Shown here: positions 23,886 to 36,904 of the stretch, one piece after another
Layout of the letters: every line of letters starts with the position of its first letter
How positions within the stretch are numbered: position 1 is the stretch's first letter
Source of the DNA: Epichloe hybrida
Taxonomy: Eukaryota; Ascomycota; Sordariomycetes; Hypocreales; Clavicipitaceae
Length of the DNA stretch: 64,000 bases
Assembly (NCBI GenBank): GCA_019022495.1
Contig: JAFEKR010000010.1
Location: 1,488,001 to 1,552,000 of the forward strand
Direction: 5' to 3'
The notes under the pieces: model-generated
What the model saw: the letters and a program-made list of their open reading frames with translations, nothing else
What the model was told of the DNA's origin: nothing
The model's database searches: none
Translations under genes and position numbers: made by a program

Positions 23886-26507
23886 TTTTAACACTAACTG
23901 CAGCAGGACCGGAGGACCAGGCAGGAGCGGCCAAGGACGTACGCCACCACGGACACGCCCGGTCAGGGTTAGACTTCGCGTACCCGGTTAATATTCACTA
24001 ACACCTTCCGCATAATGTTCCTGAAGCCTTCCGGATGGGGAAAGTTAACTGATGACGTGTCGTTTTCTTCAAGAAACTCGAGGCATGGGATCCCCCCACC
24101 CCCTTCTTCTTCTTTTTTTTTTTTTTTAAAAAAAAACAGACACGTATTATCCCTAAACAAGTGCAGCTGAATGGGCCGCGGGGTCGTCTTATTTTATCAA
24201 AGTACGGAGTAGGCTGCTTACGGGTTATTTCTTTTCGTCTGTCAGGCGATCGCTGGAGCAAATTTGCCACAAGCCCATCGATTAAAGCGATTAATAACTG
24301 GCGGCATTCATCCCGTGGGGCCACCGCCACCACTTTGTTTGCCTTGCTTTCGCAACGGCCATGGCTTGGCTCGCGATGACTGAACTCGAACCTGTCCGGG
24401 AATGAGATACGACAACTTGACACAACAAGAGCTGGCCTTGTGTATTTTGTACAGTGGGGTCCCAGTACATGTACGCTCTGGCCATCGCCTTTACGCCGAC
24501 ACCCTGGCTGAGGCTGGATGCGGGCAGGGCGGAGCGTTAACCACACGGCGAATCGCCTGGCGACGGGAAACTGATGTGGATCCTCGAACAATGCGCGGGG
24601 AGGCTAATAAACGAACCGTAACATGGCTGCCCTGAAAGTGCGGGCGCGGGTGCCGAAAGTGAACAAGAAGTAACCGCTGCCGGCAATTCCGCAAAACTCT
24701 CAACTCATTCTTCTTTCACGTGGGAGTCAGGGTCGCCCCAGCAGAGGCTGGAGTGCGGAGATTTCCATCGTATTCATATCAGCACGGACATGTGTATGTA
24801 CATGTAGTTTAACGGAACAAGATTCTCACATGGAAGCTATTACCACTTCAACACCCCCTTTTTGCCAAGAGAATCAAGCAACCTCACTCGCCTACATATG
24901 TACGTTGACGTGGGCAATCAGTATTCGCAAGCTCCGGGATGTGGGCATTTGCGTAAAGGGAAAAAAAAAAGTGCACACTAGCGGCCTCATGAAACCCCAG
25001 TAATAGTGAAGCAAGCTACATGTCCACCCAACAAGGAGCATTTGATGGAACAACCAATGCCGCCATTCATGATTGAGCATACCCCGTGTGCACACTGTAT
25101 CAAGCAGCGGCAATTGCAGCGGTAGATCACAGCCACAAATGTTCCATGATTCCCCGGGATAGAGAGGAATTTTGGCATCGTGGACACCTCTCCCCAAAGG
25201 ACGTCGTCACCATCACCCCTCGATCCAAATCACAGCTCCCCTCAGCCGCAAAAGCCACCCAGACCGTCCAGCCTTCTTTGCCTAAATTGCGTTTCTTTGT
25301 TACGGGGCCATGAATCATGATATCTCGGAAAATCCACGGTTCCTGTAAGCTGCCGTGCCGGCGAAAAGCAGTCCGTCACTTGCTTGGCTGAGACAACTAC
25401 ACATTAGAGATGCATTCTGTTATTTTCCTCGAAGAGGGCTGAGCATAATAAATTCGGCGTTTGCGTTTGAAAGAAAAAAAGACTAGCCGTGTTACTTATC
25501 AGCTGTCGGGGCCCCCGGCCGAGCCCCATGGCAGCAGCTTCGGGAAAAGATTGCCGGCAACCAATCTACTTTTTGCTCGATGGTTATCAACTCGGCAGTT
25601 CTTCAACCGAGAACAGTAAAACCGTTAATACGAAGCCAGCCTCAAGTAGGCAATGGCTACGATTAGCCCGCGTGATTGGCAGAAGGCAGCCAGAGATACC
25701 ATGCACTCATATTTCGACTGTGGGTGGGTACAGTATCGGCCGATGCGACTTGTCTCAATGATAGTGGCTATTATGCGCACTCTTGTTGGTGAAGAAATTG
25801 ACTTCATACGAAGCAGCTCTGCGTCATGACGGTCTCAAGTCCTCACGTAGCACTCGGGGAGGAACACTAACCACGGCCGATTGGAGAGTGAACGTCAGAC
25901 GCCGTGTCATTCGTTGGCAAATGTATGGCCGCTTTCAGATCCCATTAGGGATGGACGGTGGTATTAGGTAGGAACCATCTGGCACGAAGGGTCCGTGGAT
26001 AAATCTGCAGCCGTCCATTTAGCATAATATCACTACCAGCGTGTCAACGGATATTAGTCCGTAGACTGTGATCAAACATATACATACTCCGTACAAAATT
26101 CGATCGTTTATGTATTAGGACCTTGATTAATATGGGATGTATGTAAGGATGTACATAAGGCCGATGTAGCCAGGAAGGCGCAGCCTGCTGGCCAAGTTGA
26201 GCGACATCGGCCACCTGCGTGTGCGCAACGCAATTCGCACCAAAAATTATGCAACAGGCACGCCAGGCACCAGACGCGCCTTGGTGGAACTAGAGGTTGG
26301 GTTCCAGCCCGAATCGGGCAATGGCGTGCGAGATGGATGGGCAACCCTCTTGCTCACCAACTTCACGAGTCGGATGGACGGATGGACGGACTGTACAGAC
26401 AGACGTAGGGCTGAGGTGCTCTGCGGGTTTGAGGCGGATGGGATGGGCACGAGGTATCTGTAATTACGAGGTTCGCTCGGCGGCTGGCTGGCTGATCATG
26501 GCCCTCT

Positions 26508-26547
<40 letters not shown>

Positions 26548-28895
26548 GTTCGAGAAATCGAGGAACCAATATTGTAACAGTTCCATTTTGCCGCGTCGCG
26601 GACCGGACTGCCGATCGAACGACAAGAATAACAGCCGGACGACCCTGGTACATTTTCTCAGATGCCTCTTTTTTCTTGGCACTTGCCTTCATAATGAATA
26701 GACAGACAAGTACTCCGTGCACGCGCCAATCACTTTATAGCTTGCTCATAAATCACACCCAAGACCGAGCGCATCGCGTTTTTTTACAGCACATGTACCA
26801 ATTATATTCTATCAATCAATACGGACTACCCAGGCAGCGAAAGAGAATTTTTCTCTTATTTCACTCATTATTACCAAGGTTTCTCTTTTCTATAGGATTA
26901 CCTTGTTTCAATACGGATTAGAGGGAGAGGGAAGCTTACGGAGTACACATGGCTTCTTTCGCAGGATGCTTCAATCAGGGATGATGAGACGACGACGGCG
27001 CGCCCCCCCCCCTTCCCCCAGCTCGAGATGGAATACATAACGACTCAAGGCCTGCTGCATGCATGCAGCCTTGCAGGTGCGTGGCCAGGGCAAGCAGCTC
27101 CTCTCTCTTGACCAAGTCAACATCGTAGCGACCTGATTAGCGTTTTCATTGGATTTGAGTGGTCCAGAATAGAAACGCTTTTCAGGTGAATTCGACATAT
27201 TATACTCCGTAGTACCATGTAATGACCATTTCAGGGAGTATACATATACCGAGTAGCAAAGCGCGTCGTCCTTTGTCTCACAAGGCTGTCAAATAGGGCA
27301 GGCTGTCGAACTCGTTCCCGTTCGGCGGCCGTCGTTGGGTCCGCTCTCCATCTTCTCGCAGAAGCGGCGGCCGTGATCAGATCAGAGTCAGAACAGAGTC
27401 GGGCTCATTGTTGTGCGGAGTCATGAACGGGGCCCTCGAACGGGTCTCGTCTCGTCTTGCAAGTTGAGCATGATACGAGGAGGGAGAGAAAAGAGAAAGA
27501 AAAAGTGCTCAGTGAGGTAGTCTGTCCACCTGGTTGCCCTACTTCAGCGCACCGGGCGCGGGCACTCGCGCTGTTCAGGGCGTCTTCGGGGCAACGGGCA
27601 ACAAGTGTGTTCCCCGTTCCCCGTGCAGCGCCCAGCCCGGCCTTGCTGCACTGGCCCTACTAACCCGTAATTATTATAAGAAGTCCCGCGGGTGTCCCGC
27701 GGGTGTTTGGTGGCCTTTCGATGGCGCAGCGGGGGCGTCGTGCTCGAAGACGTCACACGAGGCAAAAAAGTGAATGCCACTTGCAAATTCCCAAAAAAAA
27801 CCTTGCAGTCATTGTCAGCCCTAATCCCTAGAAGCTCCTCCTCGCCTTGTGTCCGTGGGACGGGTTTCGCAACTCACCGGCCTTGACCGCACACTGACAA
27901 CTGCCAAATGCGGTCGAACGAGATTAGCCGACATCCAACAAGACAACTTGGAGTCTCGCTGCCGGCAACCTAAACGGGAGACTTTTTTAATTGTATCTCG
28001 TCTTGTGCGCGGGTGTAATAATACATACACCACTGTATGAAGACGCTCTCCTGGGCGACCTGGTGTCTGCACGTACACCCACTGTACCTGCTGGGCCGGG
28101 CCGGGCTGGGCTGGCACAGTGCTGTCACTTGCTGTTTGCAGTGCTAGGAGCTGCAACCCACTGTGCGTGTAGGATGCATCGGCGCCGAGAAGGGGGGCGT
28201 GTGCCTGCGCCCTCGCCCACCACGCCCACCCGGTGGTTCCTCTGTCACTGCGCGCACACCACCCGGTCTTGGCACACTGCCCTTCCCCCATGTCGCCCAA
28301 CAAGCCCTCCACCCGAGTCTGAAGCCCGAGTCTGGAGGGAACAAAACCGCCCAGAGCCCGCGACAGCGACCTGCGCCTGCGCCTGCGCCTGCACCTTCAC
28401 CCTCCGGTTTCCTGTTAGCCATTGTGCCTTCTCCTCGAACCTCTTCCTCCTTTGCTTGCATGTGCGGTGCCTTGTGCTTGATATACTTTTGTTTCCTTGT
28501 TTGCGCCTTGTTGCTTCTTTCCCTGAGCTCTTTCAAAGCCGATGTTCTTCCACTTGGCCCGTCGTGCTACATCTTGTCAGCCATAGTCCAAGACCTCGAG
28601 CCAAACAGATCCTCCAACCGAGTCATAAGTCGGCCTTCAACCTTTGCAAAGACACGAATCACCCTCACATCCCCTGGCGGAAAACCCCGGCGGGCATTTC
28701 CACTCATCAATGATAGAATCAGCTTCGTAACTTGGTCTTTCGAAGCCTATCCGTCCATCTCTTTCCGCCATCAGCCAGCCTCTCTGGCCGTCGTCTACCC
28801 ACCGCACCGCACCGTTCGATTCCGTCGTACAAAACTGCAGATTGGGGGCAGAGGATTGGACAGAAAGAAAAAGTTCTCAAACACAATCGACCACG
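23886..28895. other. 5-kb gene-free region between the AT-rich block and the C2H2 gene
   Basis: The base composition is normal but no supported gene is present; open frames are short, overlap on both strands and share no recognisable family. The stretch holds homopolymers (T and then A tracts near 24107-24137; 37 consecutive T at 26510-26546), four exact copies of the 9-mer TACGGAGTA/TACTCCGTA (24203, 26085, 26937, 27203) and an 11-bp direct repeat of GTCCCGCGGGT at about 27684. The last 500 bases before 28896 are CT-rich, as usual for a fungal promoter and leader. Confidence 0.6.
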
Positions 28896-30945
28896 ATGGC
28901 GTTCCCACCACAACGTCGAGAACCCCCTCCTACTTTGCCCAGCATCTTGTCCTCTGGTCCTGGAAGCTACCGCCGAAACAATCACGATATGTCGTTCTCC
29001 GGGAGCCCGGCAATTTCGATACCAGGACTTCAATCTCAAGACAACGTCCCTCCACCACTACCTCCTCCTCGCTACCTTCCCTTCCTTGAGATAGCAGCCC
29101 ACCCCGAACACTCAAAGAAGGAACCCCGAGACTACGGGCACCCTGCTTCACCGGTACCGAGCGGCTATGGCAGCATGTACTCATCATTGAATGATGATCG
29201 GTCTAGCCTGAAGAGAAGGGATACTGTGGGCAGTAACAATGGCGATGAGGGCTATGCAAGCTACACTGCAGCTGAAAGGTGTGTTGCCTGATGAAGCACT
29301 GGGGACTCGCGAGGCTCCGAAGCTTGCCGGTAGAAGACGAAAACGTGCTGACATTGACCACAGGTCTCGAGAGTCACGGCCGACGCCGACGGATTTGCTG
29401 CATCAAAACAAGTTTCACTTTCAATCAGCTGCCGATCTGCATTGTGACAGCATGAAGAAGAAGCTGGACCCCATCCGCACACTCGACAGGTCTCCCCGAT
29501 GCATAGGTTTGTCGGCTTTGAGCGAGCAATTCCAACAACGGAGCCCCAATCCTCGAGCCCCAGCTTTGACTATGCCTGTACAACTACCCATCCATAGCCG
29601 TCCTGGTCTTGACTCCCCAGTCAGACTCTCGGTAGACACGCCTATTTTCTCCGCTGTCTCTCCTCGGTCGGCTCCCTTTCGACACTATCCGGAACAGCGC
29701 AAGGGCAAAGACGCATTAGACTATGATCGATCTCCACGAACGCGCACTCGCCGCAATAACAGTGACGATGCCTCTTCGGGTTGCGGCGGCTACGAATTCA
29801 CTGGTGCCGAGGACATGGAAATTGACGAGGCCACATCGCCGAAAAGGCTTCATCCCGAGGAGGCTTACATGGCTCTGGGCCATAAACGCAGAGCAGCCAG
29901 CCCTCCTGCTGGAGATCATCTTTCTGGTGGTTCCATTGACATCCACCGGGGGGATTTGGGTTCACGCGGATCTCCAACACCTCGACTGACGGTTATGCCG
30001 CAAACTTACTCTGTTTCGTCCATGTCGTCGGCTGCGATTTCACGCTCCAACTCTTACATCTCCACCATGTCTATCGCCCCGTCCAGCGCAACAACGACAA
30101 CTTCACACGGTCATCGATCGCCCGGCGCCAACTCGCCGGGTGGCATGTCTCCGAGCTCTTGTAACTCGCCCTACACAACACCTGCCTCCATCAACCACAG
30201 CCCTCGCAACTCTGTCTCCGCCAAATCCAATGCGCATGGACGTAACGTGTCCGGTAACAGCCCGAGGAAAACAGTCGACATGCAAAAGCCCCCCGGGTCC
30301 AAGATTCAGCGCGTCTACATGTGTGAATGCTGTCCCAAGAAGCCGAAAAAATTTGACACGGCCGAAGAACTAAGGTATAGTTGCCCATGCTTTTTTTTTT
30401 TTTCTTTTCTTCCCTACATCGCCACTTCTCGTCTAGTCCTAGTTCTGATATACGGGTTTTTTTTTTTTCCTTTCAGTGCACACGAAGCCGAGAAGCAATA
30501 TGAATGCTCGTTTTGCGGCAATCGCTTCAAAAACAAGAACGAAGCCGAACGACACCAGAACTCGCTTCACGTGCGCCGCCACTCTTGGTCATGCTCTGCT
30601 CTCTCAGGATACGATCGTGCTTTCCATGACTCAACAAGCCGCCCTGGAGAGGCAGACACCTGCGGTTACTGCGGAGACGAGTTTCCTCGATCAGGCAGAG
30701 GTTCTGGTTCAGGAGCGTTGTCCGGAGGTGTTGTGCCGAATCATGCCACCGACCAAGATTGGGACGAGCGGATCCGTCACCTGCAGGAAGTCCACAAGTT
30801 TCGGGAATGCAACTCGTCCAAGAAATTTTTTAGGGCTGATCATTTCCGGCAACACCTAAAGCACAGCCATGCCGGGACTAGCGGCAAGTGGACTAACATG
30901 CTGGAGAATGCCTGCATGCTGGAGGAGGACCCGACACCTCGATGA
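28896..30945 (+). CDS. C2H2 zinc-finger protein, probable transcription factor
   Basis: Proposed exons are 28896-29278, 29364-30374 and 30477-30945 (620 residues). Both introns have GT...AG ends and keep frame; the second contains two long T runs. The N-terminal ~440 residues are rich in Ser, Pro and Arg and look disordered. The C-terminus holds the fingers. One is a clean C-x2-C-x12-H-x4-H finger (Cys475, Cys478, His491, His496) starting YECSFCGNRF. A second starts CGYCGDEF and has a long linker before HLQEVH. Cys-rich sequence MCECCPKK precedes them and a single-Cys, His-rich FRADHFRQHLKHSH motif follows. This C-terminal arrangement is familiar from conserved, uncharacterised Sordariomycete zinc-finger proteins. 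Nuclear DNA binding is inferred. Targets are unknown. Confidence 0.88.
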
Positions 30946-32778
30946 AGGGAGGATTATGAATGTACTCGTTCTGTCATCCCGCGCAAATATAACGAGGCGT
31001 ACCTATCTGCTATTACAACGGCTCGACGATGGTTCACGACGTCCCGCTCGACTGGAGCAGGATCTCATCAAGTGTACAGACATGTTGGCGAACCTCGACG
31101 ATATGACATTGCGAAGTCTTGTCTGATTTCTGTCTTTTTTTTTCTTCCACTTGCTTTTCCTTTCTACATTGTCAAGGAGTTCACAGGCATAATATAGCAC
31201 GGTGGTGGATTGCAATTTCCTTTGCAATCCAATTGAAAAGGAGAAGATGCGCAATCGAAAATTCCAGGGCCTTTCGATGGCTCTAGCATATTGGCTGGCT
31301 CTTTTTGATAAGCATAGTCACACTGACGACAGTGCTTTCAATATTCCCAGCCATGTCACTTTTTAATGCATTACGGCACGGCGGCTCCGCGTCGGAGGAG
31401 GGCCGCGTTTTTTCAGCGATGAGTATGAATGGGTATTGTTGGGGACAACCACTGTACTGTCTTCAGCCCAGGCTAGTCCGTGGGTTTTGTGAAGACTCGA
31501 TTGTGTGTGTCGGCATTTGGCCATGGACGAGCAGACAATTCATGTTGGCGATGGAATAGTGCGTCCTGTGGCTTATTGCTGTGATGGGTGGGAGACGTCG
31601 ATCGTTGTTTCGCACATGACAGCTGGCCAACCACTTGTTGCTGGTATGCATCAGCCTCAGCGCCCAGAGCTGTAAGCGAGTAAATAAAATAGCAGCTGAC
31701 GGCGCGAACTGCTAGCGTCGTCGGTGATGATTGGTGTTCATTTCTTGCCTCTTTGCGTCTCTATTCTCACACCATTGTCGACGTATCTCAGATGTACATA
31801 TGCATGTGGGTCAGGGTGTGCACCGTGTCCGCCTACTTCTCGGCGGTTAGTATGTACGAGTCTACGGGATGATTGGCGAATTCTGTTTAGGCCATTCGTA
31901 GGAAGTGTCATAAAGGCAACGTTACAGCCATGATAGAGAATTGAGAGAATCAGTGAAGACGAATGGCGCTGTAGACTTGACAAGGCGGAACCCAAGTTCA
32001 CCACATGTCAGCTGAATCTATGTGCATGAATCAGCATGATGAACGAATGAGATTGGGTCCCAAAATCAGCATTAGCGCACTGCACTGGTTCGATTCCTCT
32101 TCGGAAAGAAGAGCAAGTCGCACAGGTTTTTTTACATTTACAGTTTCTCGCCATCACTCACGGTGGCGTCCACGTCCACGTCCACGTCCACGTATACTCA
32201 TGATGCAGGCTTCGCAACACCCACCCACCAGTCAGGTCAGCATGTTCGATTCGTGGCGTGGGTGTGAAGAGCTTTCCCGTAGGTGGTTCAGCTGGGCATG
32301 AGCATGAGCATGAGGGTGCGCTGAGTGGCGCTGCTGCTGGGCGGGCGGATTTGCCTGTTCTGGGTGAGTGCCGCGGCGGGCAAGGTTTTTGGTTCGAATG
32401 AGCTCTTCTTGCTTTTACAATTACATGTACTTTTTGCTTCTGGGAGGTGCACCACTCTGTGGCTCATCGCCGGTTTATGTATGTATGTATGTAGATCTGC
32501 GGTGCGGCGGTGCACTGCAGGATACATACATACAATTAAAAGGCAAGGAGGGCCTGAACTTTGTGGCGGGGCGCAACATGGTTCTTGCCCGAGGAAAACC
32601 CCGTCATCGAAACAAAACCCCAAAAAACTCACGTGGTTGCATTTTTTTCAAAACCAAGACGCTCACGAGGCCCCTGGATTCCGCGGCATCGGGCATCATC
32701 CTCCGAAGCTCTTTCTCCGCCAATGGGAGGCTGACTGACGGAAGCTCGATACGCTGAGAAACAAGCATTTTGCAAGAG
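30946..32778. other. Intergenic region between the C2H2 gene and yvh1
   Basis: No gene seen. Contains the 3' flank of the zinc-finger gene and the upstream region of yvh1. Short tandem repeats occur: CCACGT x4 at about 32170-32192, GAGCAT units near 32298 and GTAT units near 32478. Open frames here are short and without recognisable motifs. Confidence 0.6.
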
Positions 32779-33182
32779 ATGGCGTTGAGTAGGGTAGATG
32801 GCCAAGATAATCTCTACGTTGGCGGGTACGATGACCACCCACCCACCCACTCACCCTCTTTCTCTCTACTCTTGTCCTTTTTGACGCTTTTCCCCCGTCA
32901 CGTGCGTCCGTAGTGTTCTGACCATTGGAAGTTTTGTGCGGTACAGCATATGGGCTCTGAGACGCTCAGATGCCCTCGCGGAGAAAAACGTCACGCATGT
33001 TCTGAGCATAGTGGGCTTCAGCCCGGATAGGTTGAGAAACTTGGAGGATGAGCCGTGGTCTGAGTACGGCAAGCGATTCCGCCATTTACTCATTGATATA
33101 GACGACGTGGAGGACTCGAACTTGCTCGTGGAATTACCCAAGGCCGTGAGGTTCATACACCAAGGTTTGCGGGGTGGTGGTC

Positions 33183-33220
<38 letters not shown>

Positions 33221-34345
33221 GGGGGCGGCAACAATGTCGACGACGCAGCGCTGGCGGGGGCCGGCTTGACACCGGAGGAGAAGTCGCGAGGAGCCGGGGA
33301 AACTCCAGACCGAGGCGCCAGGCGCGACGGCGGCGGCGGCGGCGGCGGCGGCGTCTTCGTCCATTGCGCGGCTGGGAAATCGCGTTCCGTCTCCGTCGTC
33401 ATAGCCTACCTGCTCTGGCGGCATCCCAGCCGGTTTGACGCGAGTTTCGCGTCCTCTTCTGCCTGCGGCAACATCAACGATCCTCGAGCCGCCTCCACGG
33501 CCGACACGAACGTGGACTGCCACCACCACCACCACCACCACCACCGCTCGCGAAAGGAGACGGCGCAGGACGCCGTCGAGGCAGCATTGGCTCTGGTTCG
33601 ACGAACACGGCCCATGGCCGAACCCAACGACGGCTTCATGGAACAGCTTGCGTTGTGGTGGGAAATGGGATGCCCTGCAAACGACAACGACGGCGTGGAG
33701 AACCATCCTCTGTATCAACGATGGGCATATAAGCGCGAGGTGGAAGAGCATGTCGCGGTGGGCCAAGCACCGAGTCGCTTGCGCTTCGAAGACGAAGACC
33801 CCTTGGCTGTGGCGGCCCGCGCCGGCTCCAACGGCCACCACCAGGACGCGGAGTCCACGCTGCGGTGCAAGAGGTGCAGACGAACGTTGGCCACGGCGCC
33901 CTTCATCACCCAACACGTTGCTTCGACGTCGTCTAAATCGCTGGCTCCCGGCCAACCTTGTCCGCATTACTTTATCGAACCACTCAGCTGGATGCGCAGC
34001 GAGCTGGAGAAGGGCGAGGTCAACGGTCGGCTGAGCTGTCCCAACGAGCGGTGCGGTGCTGCCGTCGGACGCTACGACTGGAAAGGTATCCGATGCGCCT
34101 GTGGTGGCTGGGTCACCCCGGGATTGTCGTTGCAGAGGGCGAGGGTCGACGAGGAGGTGAGGAGGCGGCCGGGGACATCCAGTGAGCATGGTGGAGCTGG
34201 AGCTGGAGCTGGAGCTGGAGCTGAGCTTAGTGAGGTTGCCCGGAATTTGGGCATTCGTATGCCTCCCGGGTCTGGTCCTAGCCCTAGTTCTGGGAGGGGA
34301 GCAGGAGGAAGAGGAAGAGGAAGAGGAAGAGATGGTCATTTGTGA
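32779..34345 (+). CDS. yvh1: Dual-specificity protein phosphatase Yvh1
   Basis: Yvh1 acts late in 60S ribosome assembly, helping release Mrt4, and has a phosphatase domain plus a C-terminal zinc-binding domain. Proposed exons are 32779-32825 and 32947-34345 (481 residues). The short first exon encodes MALSRVDGQDNLYVGG and splices into IWALRRSDAL, restoring the family's usual N-terminus. The P-loop HCAAGKSRS is at about residues 155-163 (Cys156, Arg162), with candidate general acids in IDIDDVED near residue 68. The zinc domain shows CKRC, CPHYF, CPNERC and CACG. Unusual features are a 50-60 residue insert with 12 Ser and a Gly run before the P-loop, a second insert with eight His, and an alternating Gly-Ala stretch near the C-terminus. 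All come from perfect triplet or hexamer repeats. Confidence 0.92.
33185..33544 (+). repeat. Coding microsatellites in yvh1: (TCA)12, (GGC)n, (CAC)8
   Basis: Twelve TCA units at 33185-33220 encode Ser12, a GGC run at about 33327-33353 encodes polyglycine, and eight CAC units at 33521-33544 encode His8. A fourth repeat, GAGCTG-type hexamers at about 34192-34222, encodes alternating Gly-Ala. All are in frame, so length changes would add or remove residues without frameshift. Confidence 0.95.
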
Positions 34346-36904
34346 TGGGAAATCCATTGTGACCGGTAGTTCTGTGAGGGCTGAAAACTAGTAAAAATGT
34401 TCAACGAAAAGTGGCGACGACATGACAATAGAGGCACGCCCGCGAAATGTTACGTGAGAACGAGAATTGAAATCGGACCCATGGAATCTGTACCCAGCCT
34501 TTTGCTGTTGCAACGCCGGCGTAGGATGCGCAACCATTGAAAGAACCGTCCGCAAACGTCAGCACAGCAGAACCAGACAACAGAACGCCTTTTAGTCTTG
34601 TCGGGTCTTCCCTTGTACAAGTTTCAAACTGAGCCCTTGCTGCTTGGCAAAGCTTGGATCTAGCACCGCTCGGATATATTAACAGGACTAGGGGTAACAG
34701 AACTACTGATCAAAGCAAGGCTGAGTAATGTATACAGTATTATACTAATCTATCTTCGATGTGTTGTTTATGGGTCACATCGTTACCGACAATAAGAGAA
34801 AGGTTGAGATGATAATAATGGCCGTAAGCATTGTGTCCTGTAGAAGCCGAGATTGGCAGTCACCGCCACTGCATTTCCCTCAAATTCCATGAACAGACCC
34901 CAGCTGGTGCGAAATATGAAAAGGGTGGTTTTGAAATCCGTTCGCTCCCGGCTCCTCGCCTCCGAGTCCCTACCAGTCGCAGCCACACGACGAATGTGCC
35001 AAGAGAATATTAGCGATGCTTGGCCATCAGGGTGGAGGAGCTGACTTGTTGAATTGCCAGTTCGAAGGGCGTGTTTCGATATCAAGGCTCCTGCTATTTG
35101 CACTAATACCCTGGATAAGATTGCCATTTGGTAGGCGATCGTGGGGGTTTTTCAAACTTCCAGTACAGCTGCCCAGCACCTGAAGGGTAAGGCTGTGAGG
35201 GTTATCATCTCGTTCAGTAGCAGAAGCAAGTGCAGAAGCAAGTGCAGTCACCTGTAAATTGGAGAGTCAACATTCCGTCTATCAAGATTCAATTTCGAAT
35301 CCAATGTGAAGTGGTTTCAACACATTTGATGCGCAGAACGCTGGTCCGAATTCCCATGATGTGCAAATCGGCGGGACTTTGTCTCTCGGAGCCGGCAGCC
35401 CCACTTGAAATGTAACACAATCGGGATACGGCAAATGCAACGGCACTGCTACTTGCGATGCAGCCCACTAACTCGACTGCTAATATTGCATGGTATGGAG
35501 AGAAATCGAGGTGGGGAGACTTCTTTACAATCCAGCTAGTTCGTCGAGAGATTTGTCGTATTGCAGTGCCGAGTTGTCAGTGAATCAACGTTTCTGTCCC
35601 CGTCGTCGCCATGGACTGGAGAGTTTGGCCACATCTCCGAGCACTGTAAGATTCGGTTACTGCTAGAGCGCGGGAATGATAGCAGCAGCCGTCGTGTCTT
35701 TGCTATAGTTTTCGGCTTGAATCGTTGCCAAATGACTGAGACATCTATGCCGTATGTAGTCAGCCCTTGGCGCGCCACCAAGTCAGAAGAAGGGTCATCG
35801 TCATGGCGATCGGATTTAAATCACTCACGGCACGGTTCGTGACCCATGCCGATGCTTGAACGATAGGGGGATTGTATGGTCGGTCCATTGTGAATACAGG
35901 AATAGGTCCATACGAGATATATTTGGAAAAAGTCGCAATTTTCCCACTTCTGTCCATAGCGTCAACCAGTGCTTTCCTGGGTGAGTAGTCCAGGGTCGAT
36001 GCTGACAAGCCAGAACCTAACCCAATGTGAGCAAGCTCGCTTGGCGGAAATTCTCAAGTCGCATCTTATGCCCCTTTCTGACATGGCGGGGTGGCCACGC
36101 ACATGTGAGGACCATATCGAATGGCGAGACAACGAGAGAGCCATCGTGAAGGCTTCCATGGGCTTGCGACCTCTGGCTTTGTCAGAAAGCATAGCTGTTT
36201 TCCCACCTTGGTCTGATAAATTATCCACCAGTGAGGGTTCATAATCCCTTGCATCTCACTGCACAACGTCGGGAAGGGGATCCCTTGGCTCCCACTTGTT
36301 TTCCGTCTACATTCCCACATGACGTTCCATCTTGAACTGTCCGTCTCGTGCCTATGCTGCAAGCCTTATGCTGGCGTGGAGGAATAGCAACAAGGCAATG
36401 TGAGTGGGAAAAATCTATGTCGACGATCCCAAGACCGCTTCCGTCATAAGTGCGTGTTGCTCAGCACGGACCAGCGTAAGCAATATAGACCATAACCCCA
36501 GAAGGAGAAGGGTGAACATATCGTGAGGTAGACACCCAGACTCCTTGCAACTAGTGTTTCAATGTAAAGACAGTCCATGAGTTTGCCCTTCCCCGCTCAA
36601 AAGCTGCTTCGTTCGTGAGCTTCGCGTTCGGCTGCCGTCCGCCGCATCAGCTATCGCCAAGGTCCGACCGCCGTTTCATGACCAGGTTGCTTGATCTGCC
36701 GTATCGTCACCTAGGATTTGTGACTCTCGACATCGCGATCAAGGTACATGTTGTTAGATTACCTTCCAATTTGTTTCCATCGAGCACACACCCCCTCCAG
36801 AACGGCTGTACTTCGTGCCTGACTTGGCTAGCATAGACCAGACCTAGCTTTTTTCTTTTCTTTAATCGATTTTGCATTTATGATTAGGAGAAGTAGGCCC
36901 GTTG
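34346..36904. other. Intergenic region between yvh1 and vfa1
   Basis: The 3' ends of yvh1 and vfa1 face each other across 2.5 kb. No full gene is supported. On the minus strand from about 36060 to 35760 one frame stays open for about 95 codons and has protein-like composition (for example KIATFSKYISYGPIPVFTMD and later a TLLLTWW stretch). I could not extend it into a spliced gene or assign it to a family; it may be a gene remnant. The rest shows only short overlapping frames. Confidence 0.5.
35760..36060 (-). pseudogene. Possible gene remnant, unrecognised
   Basis: On the minus strand a frame runs from a TGA near 36060 to a TGA at 35760. It includes LSASTLDYSPRKALVDAMDR, then a YGPIPVFTMDRPYNPP stretch and a segment ending LLLTWWRAKG. 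The amino-acid mix looks natural, and hydrophobic and charged residues are interspersed as in a folded domain. There is no convincing start codon, splice partner or recognised motif. It could equally be a chance open frame. Confidence 0.25.

Noticed and set aside
23998..24591. 197-codon minus-strand frame just right of the AT-rich block
   Set aside because: It includes a poly-Lys run from a homopolymer tract, overlaps open frames on the other strand and has no recognised motif.
32060..32115. tRNA-like B-box GGTTCGATTCC
   Set aside because: Flanking bases do not form a T-stem, and no A-box, acceptor stem or anticodon arm could be found at the right distance.
33218..34357. 379-codon open frame on the minus strand opposite yvh1
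   Set aside because: It is antisense to a clear Yvh1 homologue and its length comes from GC-rich triplet repeats (poly-Ser, Ala and Val runs). No family motif.
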